Notes: generated by a model not told the origin, from the letters alone. A stretch of 48,765 nucleotides of DNA from an uncultured Jannaschia sp. (GCF_947494055.1 NZ_CANLTR010000026.1:1-48765), one strand, 5' to 3'; counted from the stretch's first letter, positions 1 through 9,162 are shown. A program made the numbers and translations.

Positions 1-37
1 AATCGTCATCCTGTCCCGCCCGCCTCAGTGTACACTT

Positions 38-589
38 TCAGTGCAAGAGCGGGCGACAACTCTCCTGACAGAGGGGGGTCCCAAGGAACAGCGCGTTGTA
101 GGACATCACCGCGAGCAGCACGCCGGCGAGCGTCGGACTGACGATGGTCTCCAGGTCGTAGGCAAGACGCGAGAGCGACAGGGCCCGGGTATAGCGATCC
201 TCCTCTGGCAGCACGTCGGAGATCGTCGCCTGGAAGGTCGGCGTGAAGGCGGCCGAGGCCGATTGCAGCAGAAAGATCAGGACGTAGACCTGCCAGACCT
301 CTGTCACGAAGGGCAACGCCAGCGCAGAGCCCGCACGCACGAGATCGAGCGCCACCAGCATCGCCCGGCGCGGCACCCGATCGGCGAAGGCCCCGGCGAT
401 CGGAGCGATGCCCACATAGGCCACCATCTTGATGGTGAAGACCGCCCCCAGCACCAGCCCGGCCCGATCGCCTGCGAGGTCGTAGGCCAGGAGTCCCAAG
501 GCGACCGTCGCGAGGCCGGTGCCAAGAAGCGCCACGACCTGGGCGAGAAACAGGTGTCGATAGGTGCGGTGTGCGAGAATGGCCAGCAT
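38..589 (-). pseudogene. MFS transporter, 3'-truncated
   Basis: N-terminal half of a major facilitator superfamily exporter. About 180 residues remain against roughly 400 in the family. The first six transmembrane segments are visible, including the loop between TM2 and TM3 with the GAFADRVPRR motif typical of drug-efflux MFS proteins. I chose the ATG at 589 because GAGGAC lies just upstream; an in-frame ATG at 631 would add 14 residues. Family-like sequence stops near LFLGTPL and the last 10 or so residues are unrelated, so the gene is cut at about position 90, perhaps by a mobile element whose end lies at 40-90. I could not identify that element. Probably non-functional. Confidence 0.65.
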
Positions 590-950
590 GGGTGTCCTCA
601 GTGGAATGGGGCGATCCACTACGCGCTCCATAATGCCGAACTGTCGCTGGAGGAAAACACACCGAAAATAGCTGTTACCGCCATTTTCGCCACACCCGCA
701 AAGTCAAAAGAATAGAGTCGCCGATCCGGGATTGGACAAGGACCGTCAAGATCAAAGGGCGCCGCGGCTGCAGGGACACGCTATCGTGTCCGTAAGATGT
801 CATTCGACAGACGCCATATGTGCAGCGCGCGTTCGGTCATGCGCGAAAAACTGGCATTGACGATCCATACTGTCCGGGTCGATGTAAGCTCTCTGTCAGC
901 TTTGCCGCTTACCGCCTCCTCGAGTTTACCTGGAGAAAGGTTCGGCAGCG
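590..950. other. gap without recognised gene
   Basis: Upstream region of the metallophosphoesterase gene and of the truncated MFS gene. Short open frames occur on both strands but none resembles a known protein. I see no clear promoter, repeat or RNA gene. Confidence 0.4.
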
Positions 951-1997
951 GTGCTCTGGAAGCTTCTGGCAAGTGCTATTCTGCTCTCGGTCGCCTTGGT
1001 CACGATCGAGTCCGGTTGGGTGACGTATGTACTGTCAGAAGTTCGCGCACTCATCATTGCGCCCCATGGGCCTACTCCGCAGGACATTCTTCAGGCCGGT
1101 ATTACTGAAAACGATACAACCGTCGTTCTTGCCGCCGGGGATATCGCAAGCTGCGATGAGCGCTCAGGTCTCGCCGACAAGCTGCCGAACACGATGTACC
1201 TCCTCGGATTCGAAAGTGCGCTGGATCCGACGAGTGCCATGGCGAACGAGACGGCTGCCCTGGCCAGCGAATGGCCGGATGCCGCAATCCTCGCTCTGGG
1301 CGACACGGTATACAGCAAGGGCCGTCCGGTCGAATACGCAGATTGCTTCGATCCTGTCTGGGGTTTCCTCAAGCCACGGATCCTGCCGACACCGGGAAAC
1401 CACGAGTACAAGACCCCCGGTGCGTTCGGCTACTACGACTATTTCGGCGCGCAGGCGGGGCCGGAGCGGCGTGGCTGGTACGTCGCGACCGCCCCCGGCT
1501 GGCTTATTCTATCGCTGAACAGCGAGGCGGACGCGTCGCCCGGGTCGCCGCAATCGGACTGGTTGCGCGATCGGCTCAACGAGGATGGTGAGGTCTGCAT
1601 TCTCGGGTTCTACCACAAGCCCGCTCATTCTCTGAGGGCACGTGACGGCCGGGAAAACGCCGTCAACCTGTTTCGACAACTTCAGCAGGCAGGAGCGAGC
1701 GTGGTCTTGAACGGACACAACCACTTTTACGAGCGGACGGCGCCGCTCGATAGCTATGGCGAGATCGCAACGGGTCTCGGCACGGTCGCATTCACGGTCG
1801 GAACGGGGGGCGTTATCGACGACCCGATCCCGAAACTTCCCGCAACGGAAGCGGCCATATTCGGCCGCACGGGCTTGCTACGGCTGGACCTTCGGAAGTC
1901 CTCTTATAGGTGGGCTTATGTCGATGCTTTGACGGGAAATGTTCTCGACGCAGGATCGCGACCCTGTAATCCCATGCGACTGGATAGTCTCGATTGA
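951..1997 (+). CDS. metallophosphoesterase (purple acid phosphatase-like)
   Basis: A 348-residue calcineurin-like phosphoesterase. The metal-binding motifs run in the expected order: GD at 63-64, GD at 117-118 followed by TVY, GNHE at 149-152, H222 in FYHKP, and GHNH at 255-258. Residues 5-30 are hydrophobic and probably form a signal anchor or uncleaved signal peptide, so the enzyme likely acts in the periplasm. The closest architecture is the alkaline/purple acid phosphatase-like branch that hydrolyses phosphomonoesters. The substrate cannot be told from sequence. It stands alone and is convergent with the histidine kinase gene, only two bases away. The start codon has no strong ribosome-binding site. 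Confidence 0.85.
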   Translation: MLWKLLASAILLSVALVTIESGWVTYVLSEVRALIIAPHGPTPQDILQAGITENDTTVVLAAGDIASCDERSGLADKLPNTMYLLGFESALDPTSAMANETAALASEWPDAAILALGDTVYSKGRPVEYADCFDPVWGFLKPRILPTPGNHEYKTPGAFGYYDYFGAQAGPERRGWYVATAPGWLILSLNSEADASPGSPQSDWLRDRLNEDGEVCILGFYHKPAHSLRARDGRENAVNLFRQLQQAGASVVLNGHNHFYERTAPLDSYGEIATGLGTVAFTVGTGGVIDDPIPKLPATEAAIFGRTGLLRLDLRKSSYRWAYVDALTGNVLDAGSRPCNPMRLDSLD

Positions 1998-1999
1998 AT

Positions 2000-3328
2000 T
2001 CAAATCGCGGCGCGGAACGTCGCGGCGAAGCCACTCTCGCGTCCCTCGGGCGGGGAGGCGAGGGTGAGGCGGCCGCCGGATTGCCGCGCGATCGTGTCGG
2101 CGATGTGCAGGCCCAGGCCGAAGCCGTCGCCTCGGGCATGTCCACGGTGGAAGCGACGCGTCAATCCGGACAGCTCGGTTCCGCTCAGCACCGCGCCGTC
2201 ATTCTCGACACGCAGCGTCGCGTCGCTGGTGAGTTCGACGCGGATGTCGGTCCCCTCCGGCGCGTACTGAAAGGCGTTGTCGATCAGGTTGCCGGCGAGG
2301 ATGGCGAAGGCGTCGGCGTCGATCCGCGCCAGCACCGGCGCAGCGGGCAAGACCTCGACCATCCGTGCGCGGCGGTCCGGATCACGGCGGCTGTCCTCGA
2401 GCACGTGGTCGAGCACGGCGCGCAGATCCTGGCGGTCCGTGGCGGCGCCGATCCCCGCATCGGCGCGGGCGAGCTGCAGCAGGCGCGCGACCAGCCGCGA
2501 CATCCGCATGAGGGCGGTCTCGATCCGCGTGATCCGGACCAAGTCGTCCGCCCCCACCGTCTCCGCCCTCAAGCGCTGCACCTGGGCCAGCGCGACGGCG
2601 ACGGGGGTGCGCAACTCGTGCGCGGCATTGGTGGCGAAGCTTCGTTCGCTGTCGATGGCGCGGCCGAGACGGACCATCAATCCGTTCAGCGTTGCGGTGA
2701 TCGCGCGAAGCTCGTCGGGCAAGTGGCTCGCGTCGATCGGGTCCAGCCGACCCTCGCTGCGAAGCGCAATGTCGCCCTGCAATGCCTCGAGCGGACGGAG
2801 CGCGGTCCGCGCGATCCAGCCAACGAGCAGGTAGGCGATCGGCAGGAGCGCCAGCATCGGCAGGAGGAACGCGAGGAAACTCTCGCCGTAGGCCTCCCGC
2901 CGTTCCTCGAGCGGATCGCCGAAGGCCACGGCGTATCCCGCCGCGTCGGGCTCTGTCTGGTAGAACACGTGCGTTCGCGTCTCGCGATAGCCGCGACGCG
3001 GCGCGCTGGCGGGAAGGTCCGCGTTCGCCGCCCCGGCGGAGCGGAGCAGGACCTGACCTGCCGGATCGAACAGAAGGAATACGAGCGCCTCGTCGGCGCC
3101 CGGTTGGCCGCGCGTCGGCATCAGCGTGCCACTCTCTCCATCGCGCCAGCGCCCGATCAGGATCGGTTGGAACAGCTCGGCCGTCTCCCGCAGGGTGAGG
3201 TCGAGCAGCTCCTCCTGTTCGGACCGGAGCACCAGCGCCATCGCCAGGATCGCGAGGAGCCAGATCGCGCCGACCCCGAGGCTCGTGAGGCGCGCAATGC
3301 GGCGCGTGAGGCTGCGGCGTCGGGTCAT
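2000..3328 (-). CDS. sensor histidine kinase (TctE/QseC type)
   Basis: A 442-residue membrane histidine kinase. TM1 lies at about 15-35, a periplasmic sensor region at 36-150, TM2 at about 151-172, then a HAMP-like linker. The HisKA H-box has the phospho-accepting His at 237 in AAHELRTPVAV. The HATPase domain shows the N-box GNLIDNAFQYAPEG and the G-box DGFGLGL. It is expected to autophosphorylate and pass phosphate to the response regulator encoded just upstream: the ATGA at the junction means the two genes overlap by four bases. The stimulus is unknown. The pair is divergent from an envelope glycosylation operon, which recalls PmrAB- or QseBC-type control of lipid A modification; that link is inference. 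Confidence 0.9.
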   Translation of the reverse strand: MTRRRSLTRRIARLTSLGVGAIWLLAILAMALVLRSEQEELLDLTLRETAELFQPILIGRWRDGESGTLMPTRGQPGADEALVFLLFDPAGQVLLRSAGAANADLPASAPRRGYRETRTHVFYQTEPDAAGYAVAFGDPLEERREAYGESFLAFLLPMLALLPIAYLLVGWIARTALRPLEALQGDIALRSEGRLDPIDASHLPDELRAITATLNGLMVRLGRAIDSERSFATNAAHELRTPVAVALAQVQRLRAETVGADDLVRITRIETALMRMSRLVARLLQLARADAGIGAATDRQDLRAVLDHVLEDSRRDPDRRARMVEVLPAAPVLARIDADAFAILAGNLIDNAFQYAPEGTDIRVELTSDATLRVENDGAVLSGTELSGLTRRFHRGHARGDGFGLGLHIADTIARQSGGRLTLASPPEGRESGFAATFRAAI

Positions 3329-3984
3329 GCCCGACCCATCCGGTAGCCGAAGCCGCGCACCGTCTCGATCGCGCCGCGCCCGAGCTTGGCGCGCAACCGG
3401 CTTACATGCACCTCGATGGCGTTGCTCTCGACCTCTTCACCGAAGGCGTAGACGGTGTCCTCCAGCTCGGCACGGCTGACCGTAAGGTCGGGCCGGCGGC
3501 TTAGCCGGTCCAGGACCGCCCATTCCTTTCGGGTCAGCGCCACGTGGGCGCCGCCAAGCTCGACCCGGGCCGCGGCGGGCAGAAGGCGCAAGGCCCCGAA
3601 CCGGCGTTCCGGGGTCCGGTTGCCATCGACGCGGCGCAGGATCGCGATGACCCGCGCCAGCATCTCGTCGAGATGATAGGGCTTCACAAGATAGTCGTCC
3701 GCGCCGGCGTCGAGCCCCGCGATCCGCTCGGTGATCCGATCGCGCGCGGTGACGATGAGGACCGGCGTGGCGTCGCCGCGATCGCGCAGGCTTCGCAACA
3801 GGGCGAGGCCGTCGCCGTCCGGCAGCCGGAGGTCGAGCAGGATCAGGGCGTAGGCCGTCGTGCGCGCCGCCGCCATCGCGTCTTCCAGCGTGGCGGCAAG
3901 ATCCACGGCGTGAGACGCCGCGCGGAGATGGTCGGCCACCGCGCCGGCGAGGTCCGCCTCGTCTTCCACCATAAGCAATCGCAT
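3325..3984 (-). CDS. OmpR-family response regulator
   Basis: About 219 residues from the ATG at 3984, which I prefer because AGAGG lies about six bases upstream and the product then begins MRLLMVEDE as in the family; an upstream ATG at 4011 would add nine residues. The receiver domain shows the acidic pair in VEDE, the phospho-acceptor Asp in LILLDLRLPDGDG and the conserved Lys in LVKPYH. The C-terminal half is a winged-helix DNA-binding domain ending in ETVRGFGYRMG. Translationally coupled to the histidine kinase. Likely autoregulates and may act on the divergent operon beginning at 4097. Confidence 0.92.
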   Translation of the reverse strand: MRLLMVEDEADLAGAVADHLRAASHAVDLAATLEDAMAAARTTAYALILLDLRLPDGDGLALLRSLRDRGDATPVLIVTARDRITERIAGLDAGADDYLVKPYHLDEMLARVIAILRRVDGNRTPERRFGALRLLPAAARVELGGAHVALTRKEWAVLDRLSRRPDLTVSRAELEDTVYAFGEEVESNAIEVHVSRLRAKLGRGAIETVRGFGYRMGRA

Positions 3985-4025
3985 CGAACCTCTACGGCGA
4001 TCCTTCGACATTCGTCAACGGTCAG

Positions 4026-4041
4026 CGAACCGTAAGGTTCG
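4026..4041. promoter_or_regulatory. inverted repeat, possible operator
   Basis: A perfect inverted repeat, CGAACC-GTAA-GGTTCG, lies between the divergent starts of the response regulator (3984) and the glycosylation operon (4097). A further CGAACC occurs at 3984-3989, over the regulator start. It is well placed to be a binding site of the neighbouring response regulator, but that is inference from position and symmetry alone. Confidence 0.4.
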
Positions 4042-4096
4042 ATCGCCATGTGCGTCCACGGTGCGGATCGAGCCGCGCGACGCATATGGGGGAATC

Positions 4097-4372
4097 ATGA
4101 TCACTGAAACGGTCTGGATCGGTGTCGGGTTTCTGGGACAGCTTTTCTTCACCTCCCGATTCCTGGTGCAGTGGATCGTCAGCGAGCGGCGGCGCGAAAG
4201 CGTGATCCCGGTCGCGTTCTGGTGGTTCAGCCTGCTGGGCGGGATCACGCTTCTGAGCTACGCGATCTGGCGGCGGGACCCGGTCTTCATCCTGGGCCAG
4301 GCGACGGGCCTCGTCGTCTACGCCCGCAACCTGTCGCTGATCGGACGGTCCCGCCGCGCGGTGGCCGGATGA
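4097..4372 (+). CDS. lipid-A-disaccharide synthase N-terminal domain protein (LAB_N)
   Basis: A 91-residue membrane protein with three transmembrane segments, recognisable from the QLFFTSRFLVQWIVSERR and PVAFWWFSLLGG motifs of the LAB_N family. It is not a lipid A disaccharide synthase itself. Such proteins stand alone beside glycosyltransferases of envelope lipids and are thought to help in lipid carrier or lipid A modification. I chose the ATG at 4097, after GGGGGAATC, over an upstream ATG at 4061. It overlaps the next gene by ATGA, so the three genes form an operon. Confidence 0.85.
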   Translation: MITETVWIGVGFLGQLFFTSRFLVQWIVSERRRESVIPVAFWWFSLLGGITLLSYAIWRRDPVFILGQATGLVVYARNLSLIGRSRRAVAG

Positions 4373-5946
4373 GCGATCGCGATGCGGCCCGGCTGGCCTG
4401 TCTCGCCTTCGCGGTGGTCGTTGTGGCGGGCGTGCTGCTGCGCCCGGCCATGCCGATCGACGAGACGCGCTATCTCGCGGTCGCCTGGGAGATGTGGCTA
4501 TCGAAGGACTGGCTGGTTCCGACGAGAAACTTCGAGATCTACAGCCACAAGCCCCCGCTGCTGTTCTGGGCGATCAACGCGGTCTGGTGGTTCACGGGCG
4601 TGTCGGAGGTTGCGGCGCGACTGGTCGGCCCGGCCTTCGCCGTGCTGGCCATCGTGCTGACCGGGCGGCTCGCGCGCACGCTCTGGCCCGACGATGCCGA
4701 GGCCGGACCGCGCGCCGTGATCGCCTTGTGCGGGCTGCTCCTTTTCGCGGTCTTCGGGGGGCTGACGATGTTCGACGCCGCGCTTACGGCGGCGACGGCG
4801 GGGGCGACGCTGGCCCTGGTCCGCGCAGTCGCGACCGGGCGGTGGCGCGACTGGGCTCTTCTCGGCTTCGCGGTCGCGGCAGGCGTTCTGGCGAAGGGGC
4901 CGGTCATCCTGCTCCACGTCGTACCGGCGCTGGTGCTGGTGCCGGTCTGGGCCGGTGGGGGCACAGCCCGCGCCCCCGGCCGTCGCGTCGTGGCCGGGGG
5001 CGCGGCCTGTGCCCTTGCCGTGGCGCTGGCAGTGGTCGGGCTCTGGCTCGTCCCGGCCGTCGTCGCGGGCGGGCCAGACTACCGCGACGCGGTGCTCTGG
5101 ACCCAGAGCGCGGGCCGAATGTCCGCAAGCTTCGCCCATGCGAAGCCGTTGTGGTTCTATGCGGTCGCCCTGCCGGTCCTGCTGTTCCCGTGGCTCTGGG
5201 TGCCGGGCCTCTGGCGCGCGGCGGGCCGGCAGGGAATCTGGCGCGAGCCGGGCCTACGGCTCTGTCTCGTCTGGTTCGGCGCCGCGTTGCTGCTCTTCAG
5301 CCTGATCAGCGGCAAGCAGGTCCATTACCTCCTGCCCGGCCTGGGGGCCGCAGCCCTCGTCGTGGCCCGGCTGTCGCGGAACGCGAGGGACGGCCTCTGG
5401 GTCGCCGCAATCCCGGTCTTGGGCCTCGCCGCGGCAGGCTTTGCAGCAGCGGCCGGCTTCGTTTCGCTGGGCGACGCCGGCAATCTCATCCATCCGCGCT
5501 CGATCCTTGTGGCCTGGGTGATGCTGTTGCTGGGGATCGCCTGGCTCGCGATCCGTCTTGGCGGACTGCGGGGCGGGGCCGTGTTGTCTTTGGGCCTGCT
5601 GCTGTCCGTCGATCTGGCCGTCGGGCTGACCGATACGCGCGGCATCTACGACACGCACGGCATCGCCGCGATCGTCGCGCCGCATGCAGCGGCGGGGCTG
5701 GCCTTCTACGGACAGACCTACCACGCGGAGTTCAACTTCGCCGGCCGCCTGCGCCAGCCGGTAGCCAATCCGATGTCGGCAGCCGCGCTGCGGGACTGGG
5801 CGGCGGCGCATCCCGGCGGCCGGATCGTCGCGCGTCCCGACCGGTCGGCGCCCGGCTGGCCGCCGCGCGAAATCGTGCTTTTCCGGAACGCCCCCTACGG
5901 CATCTGGACCGTGGCCGACGCGCCTCTAGCGGAGCCTGGGGCATGA
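4369..5946 (+). CDS. ArnT/PMT-family membrane glycosyltransferase
   Basis: A 525-residue polytopic protein with about ten to twelve transmembrane segments. The first periplasmic loop carries the DE motif in AMPIDETRYLAVAWEM, followed by HKPPLLFWAINAVWW, the signature of glycosyltransferase family 83/39 enzymes such as ArnT that move a sugar from undecaprenyl phosphate to lipid A or another acceptor. The GKQVHYLLPGLGA segment is also typical. It starts by ATGA overlap with the LAB_N gene and ends by ATGA overlap with the family 2 glycosyltransferase that probably makes its lipid-linked donor. The exact sugar and acceptor are not decidable from sequence. Confidence 0.88.
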   Translation: MSDRDAARLACLAFAVVVVAGVLLRPAMPIDETRYLAVAWEMWLSKDWLVPTRNFEIYSHKPPLLFWAINAVWWFTGVSEVAARLVGPAFAVLAIVLTGRLARTLWPDDAEAGPRAVIALCGLLLFAVFGGLTMFDAALTAATAGATLALVRAVATGRWRDWALLGFAVAAGVLAKGPVILLHVVPALVLVPVWAGGGTARAPGRRVVAGGAACALAVALAVVGLWLVPAVVAGGPDYRDAVLWTQSAGRMSASFAHAKPLWFYAVALPVLLFPWLWVPGLWRAAGRQGIWREPGLRLCLVWFGAALLLFSLISGKQVHYLLPGLGAAALVVARLSRNARDGLWVAAIPVLGLAAAGFAAAAGFVSLGDAGNLIHPRSILVAWVMLLLGIAWLAIRLGGLRGGAVLSLGLLLSVDLAVGLTDTRGIYDTHGIAAIVAPHAAAGLAFYGQTYHAEFNFAGRLRQPVANPMSAAALRDWAAAHPGGRIVARPDRSAPGWPPREIVLFRNAPYGIWTVADAPLAEPGA

Positions 5947-6746
5947 CGCGCATGACGATGGAAAGCTTCTGCGTCGCGCCGGAGATCAGCGTGATCGTTC
6001 CGGCCCGCGACGAGGTCGTGGCGATCGGTCCCCTGGTCGACGGCATCGCAGGGGTCCTGGCGGACCGTCGCTTCGAGCTGATCGTGATCGACGACGGCTC
6101 GACGGACGGAACGCGGCACGTGCTCGCCACGCTCGAGACCCGCCACGACTGCCTTGTCGCGATCCGCAACGAGACGTCCCGCGGACAGTCCTTCGCGATC
6201 CGCCAGGGCGTGCGGCGCGCCCGTGCGGCGATCGTGGTGACGCTCGACGGCGACGGCCAGAACCCGCCCGACCAGATCCCGCGCCTCCTCGCCGCGTTCG
6301 AGGCCCCGGGCGCGGCGACCCTGGGTCTCGTGCAAGGTGAACGGCAGGCACGGAAGGACACAACGGCGCGCCGCCTCGCCGCTCGCGCGGCGAACGCGCT
6401 GCGCCGACGGCTCCTGCACGACTGGGTTCGAGATTCCGGCTGCGGCATGAAGGCGTTCCGGCGCGAGGCCTATCTCGAGCTGCCGTGGTTCAACCATATC
6501 CACCGCTTCATGCCGGCAATGATGCTAAGGGAGGGGTGGAACATTGCGACGGTACCGGTCGCGCATCGCGAGCGCATGGGCGGAGCGTCGAAATACTCCA
6601 ATCTCGCCCGGGCGCTCGTCGGCATTCCGGACCTTCTGGGCGCGGCATGGCTGATCCGCAGGCGTGGCGGCGCGAGCGGAATGGTACTCGATCAGGCGCA
6701 GCCGACGGAGACCGATCCGGATGTGGTCCTGGAACTGCAACCGTGA
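5943..6746 (+). CDS. family 2 glycosyltransferase (polyprenyl-phosphate glycosyltransferase type)
   Basis: A 267-residue GT-A enzyme of the dolichol-phosphate mannosyltransferase / ArnC type. Visible motifs are ISVIVPARDE at the N-terminus, VIDDGSTDGT for nucleotide-sugar binding, VTLDGDGQNPP with the metal-binding DGD, and DSGCGMKAFRR followed by the acceptor-site HRFMPAMML. There are no C-terminal transmembrane segments, unlike many homologues. Last gene of the operon. It likely makes a polyprenyl-phosphate sugar used by the preceding membrane transferase. Confidence 0.88.
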   Translation: MTRMTMESFCVAPEISVIVPARDEVVAIGPLVDGIAGVLADRRFELIVIDDGSTDGTRHVLATLETRHDCLVAIRNETSRGQSFAIRQGVRRARAAIVVTLDGDGQNPPDQIPRLLAAFEAPGAATLGLVQGERQARKDTTARRLAARAANALRRRLLHDWVRDSGCGMKAFRREAYLELPWFNHIHRFMPAMMLREGWNIATVPVAHRERMGGASKYSNLARALVGIPDLLGAAWLIRRRGGASGMVLDQAQPTETDPDVVLELQP

Positions 6747-7010
6747 TCGAGGTCCGCTTTTGTCTACTTTCTCCGGAAGCATTCGGAATCGTTGCGTTCG
6801 TGACGGCGGCGATGTCGTTGCCATGTCGGAGCCGGACATCGATCTCGAGGTCAGCCGCGTCTTCGGAGACATCGACGGGTTTTCCATACGGCATTCGCTG
6901 ATCGACGCGAGTTACGGCGCATCACGGTCTCGTCGGGCAATCGTAAGGAAGACCTGCGACCTAGCCGCCCCACGGGCCGCGGTTGTCTCCCGGCATCCAA
7001 AGGAAAGCCC

Positions 7011-7625
7011 ATGTTCGATCTGATCTCCGGCTGGATCGCCACGGGCGGGCCATGGGGCGTCTTCGCCCTCATGGTGCTCGAGAACATCTTTCCGCCAATT
7101 CCCTCTGAACTCGTCATGCCTCTGGCGGGGTTCCAGGCTGCCGAGGGAACGCTGTCCCTGTTGGCCGTGCTCCTTGCAGGTATTGCCGGTTCGGTTGCGG
7201 GTGCCCTGCCTTGGTTCTACGCAGGCCGTCTGGTCGGCCGCGCACAGTTGCGCCGGCTGGCCGAGCGTCATGGCGTCTGGCTGACGATGGAGGCCGGGGA
7301 TGTTGATGCCACCATCGCCTGGTTCGACCGGCACGGTGGCAAGGCCGTGTTCCTCGGACGGATGGTTCCCGGTGTGCGAACGCTAATTTCGGTGCCGGCC
7401 GGCTTGGCGGACATGGCGCTCATTCGATTTTTGATCCTGACGGCTCTTGGCAGCGCAGTCTGGGTCAGCCTGCTGACGGCCGCGGGATATCTCTTGCGAT
7501 CGCAGTACGAGCGCATCGGAGCTTGGCTCGATCCGGTGACCACCGCCATCGTGATCGGCATCGTCGGGCTTTACCTGTTCCGGCTTATTCGGATGCTGCT
7601 TCGGCGGCGAACAGGTTCGAGATAG
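7011..7625 (+). CDS. DedA family membrane protein
   Basis: 204 residues. The DedA/VTT fold is shown by ENIFPPIPSE near the N-terminus, the central FLGRMVPGVRTLISVPAG motif and terminal hydrophobic helices. DedA proteins are thought to act as membrane transporters, with proposed roles in undecaprenyl-phosphate or phospholipid translocation, which would suit the nearby envelope glycosylation operon; a functional link here is inference. ATG at 7011 follows AAAGGAAAGCCC. The 264 bases before it contain no gene I can support. Confidence 0.88.
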   Translation: MFDLISGWIATGGPWGVFALMVLENIFPPIPSELVMPLAGFQAAEGTLSLLAVLLAGIAGSVAGALPWFYAGRLVGRAQLRRLAERHGVWLTMEAGDVDATIAWFDRHGGKAVFLGRMVPGVRTLISVPAGLADMALIRFLILTALGSAVWVSLLTAAGYLLRSQYERIGAWLDPVTTAIVIGIVGLYLFRLIRMLLRRRTGSR

Positions 7626-7690
7626 ACGGGACGAACCGATAGGCCGGCTGGTTCAGGTGGTCCGCCGAAATGTCCTCTTCGCGAGAAAGC

Positions 7691-7843
7691 TCAAAGATCG
7701 GAGCACACTGGGCTATCGCCCTTGCAAGACTGAGGCAGCCAGAGGCGGCGCTTCGGCCGGGCGACCGACCACAGAATCGCGGCCAATGTCAGCCAGGCGA
7801 CTGTCAACGCCACGACCATGGACACGATGGCCGCCGGGCCCAT
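7691..7843 (-). CDS. 50-residue single-span membrane peptide
   Basis: Small open frame directly downstream of the CDF transporter gene (21-base gap, same strand). It encodes a hydrophobic stretch of about 20 residues (VSMVVALTVAWLTLAAILW) followed by the basic segment ARPKRR, so a single transmembrane helix with a cytoplasmic basic end is likely. The C-terminal tail holds two Cys. I do not recognise the family. Its position as last gene of the metal-efflux operon suggests an accessory to the transporter or metal handling, which is inference. Coding status rests only on position and composition. Confidence 0.4.
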   Translation of the reverse strand: MGPAAIVSMVVALTVAWLTLAAILWSVARPKRRLWLPQSCKGDSPVCSDL

Positions 7844-7864
7844 CTCAGAGCTTCGCCGGCATCG

Positions 7865-8827
7865 TTATGTACCGATACCGTGCTCGTGGTCGTGTTCACC
7901 GTTCTTTCCAACTTCGCCATGTCCGTAGAGGTCGGCGTCCTCGTGAGCGTGGTCCTCGTGTTCGAATTCGAGGCTGGAATGGATAATGCCGAACCGGTCC
8001 CGAAGCATCGCCTTCGTCTTCACTTTGACGCCCTCGATGTCGTTCCATCCCGCCTTCGTCAGCACAACGTGGCAGTCGAGCGCCGCGGCATGCTCTTCCA
8101 TTTGCCACAGATGAACGTGGTAAACGTCTCGAACGCCGCCCGCGCCGCGCATTGCTTCGACTACTGCGCCACAGTCGAGGTCAGGCGGGCTGCCAAGCAT
8201 CAGCGTGCGGACGGGGCTGCCGATCTCGGTGACGGCCAAATAGAGGATGTAGAATGCGATCAGGATGGTGATCGCGGGATCGACCCAGCGGATGTCGTAG
8301 AGGATGATCAGCGCGCCGCCGACGATGACGGCCGCGGAGGCGAGCGCGTCGCTGAGGTTGTGGAGGAACAGTGCGCGGATGTTCACGCTGCCCTTCTGCA
8401 TCGAGTAGGTCAGCATCGCCGTCAGCGTATCGACGGCCAGCGCCACGCCGCCGAGGATCACCACCCACCAGCCGCGGACCTCGGGCGGGTCGATCATCCG
8501 CATGCCGCCCTCGTATATCAGATAGACGCCGACGATGATGAGCGTCGTGTAGTTGATCAGCGCGGCTACGATTTCGATCCGGCCATAGCCGAAGGTCATG
8601 CGTTCGTCGGCCGGCCGCCGGGCGATCTTGCGCGCGGCGAAGGCGATGATGAGCGACGCCATGTCCGAGAAGTTGTGCAGCGCGTCGGCGATCAGCGCAA
8701 GGCTGCCTGCAAAGATACCGCCCGCGATCTGCGCGGCGGTGAGCAGGCCGTTGGCCCAGATCGCGACGGCGACGCGCCTGTCGCCGGAGGCGGGGTCGAG
8801 ATGGGCGTGGCCGTGATCGTGGGGCAT
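7865..8827 (-). CDS. cation diffusion facilitator (Zn/Cd/Co efflux)
   Basis: 320 residues with six transmembrane segments. The transport-site residues are the HxxxD pairs at H51/D55 and H156/D160 in TM2 and TM5. Both ends are rich in His and acidic residues: HDHGHAH at the N-terminus and EHEDHAHEDAD through HDHEHG at the C-terminus, typical of divalent-metal-loading tails. A cytoplasmic domain follows TM6. An H/D site usually favours Zn, with Cd or Co also possible. It exchanges metal for protons out of the cytoplasm. It lies in an apparent operon below a MerR-type sensor gene, which supports metal-induced expression. Confidence 0.92.
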   Translation of the reverse strand: MPHDHGHAHLDPASGDRRVAVAIWANGLLTAAQIAGGIFAGSLALIADALHNFSDMASLIIAFAARKIARRPADERMTFGYGRIEIVAALINYTTLIIVGVYLIYEGGMRMIDPPEVRGWWVVILGGVALAVDTLTAMLTYSMQKGSVNIRALFLHNLSDALASAAVIVGGALIILYDIRWVDPAITILIAFYILYLAVTEIGSPVRTLMLGSPPDLDCGAVVEAMRGAGGVRDVYHVHLWQMEEHAAALDCHVVLTKAGWNDIEGVKVKTKAMLRDRFGIIHSSLEFEHEDHAHEDADLYGHGEVGKNGEHDHEHGIGT

Positions 8828-8859
8828 GTCAATTCGGTCTTTCAGTAAGGATCAGGGTC

Positions 8860-9162
8860 TCAGGCGAGGAGGTCCTCGGGCGACAGCAGCAATAGGAAGC
8901 CAGCGAAGAACATTGCCGCGATCCAAGGGCGGTCCGGCGTCTCGTAGGCCTCAACCAGCAGCTCCTCGGTCACGCGATCGAGACGTGTGACCAGGCCGAA
9001 GGACAGGACCTCGGTGACGATCTGGTCCGGAATCGTCGCTTTCGGTGTGGGAACGGACGCGCCGACTCGCAAGCCTAGCATGATCGCTCCCGTGACCCAG
9101 ATAACTGCTGCAATCACAGCCAGCAGGACCAGCGCGAGCGTGCAGAGCCAGGCTTGGGACAA
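8860..9162 (-). CDS. small membrane protein of metal-efflux operon, unknown function
   Basis: About 100 residues with two hydrophobic segments, near residues 5-35 and 80-95, separated by a charged stretch. I recognise no family. It lies between merR and the CDF gene on the same strand, 32 bases before the latter. The first available start is a TTG at 9162 with no clear ribosome-binding site, so the N-terminus is uncertain; an ATG in the first hydrophobic segment would give a shorter product. Confidence 0.55.
   Translation of the reverse strand: MSQAWLCTLALVLLAVIAAVIWVTGAIMLGLRVGASVPTPKATIPDQIVTEVLSFGLVTRLDRVTEELLVEAYETPDRPWIAAMFFAGFLLLLSPEDLLA

Noticed and set aside
4494-6746. 750-codon frame ending with the family 2 glycosyltransferase
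   Set aside because: The upstream part is out of frame with the membrane glycosyltransferase; the true start is 5943.
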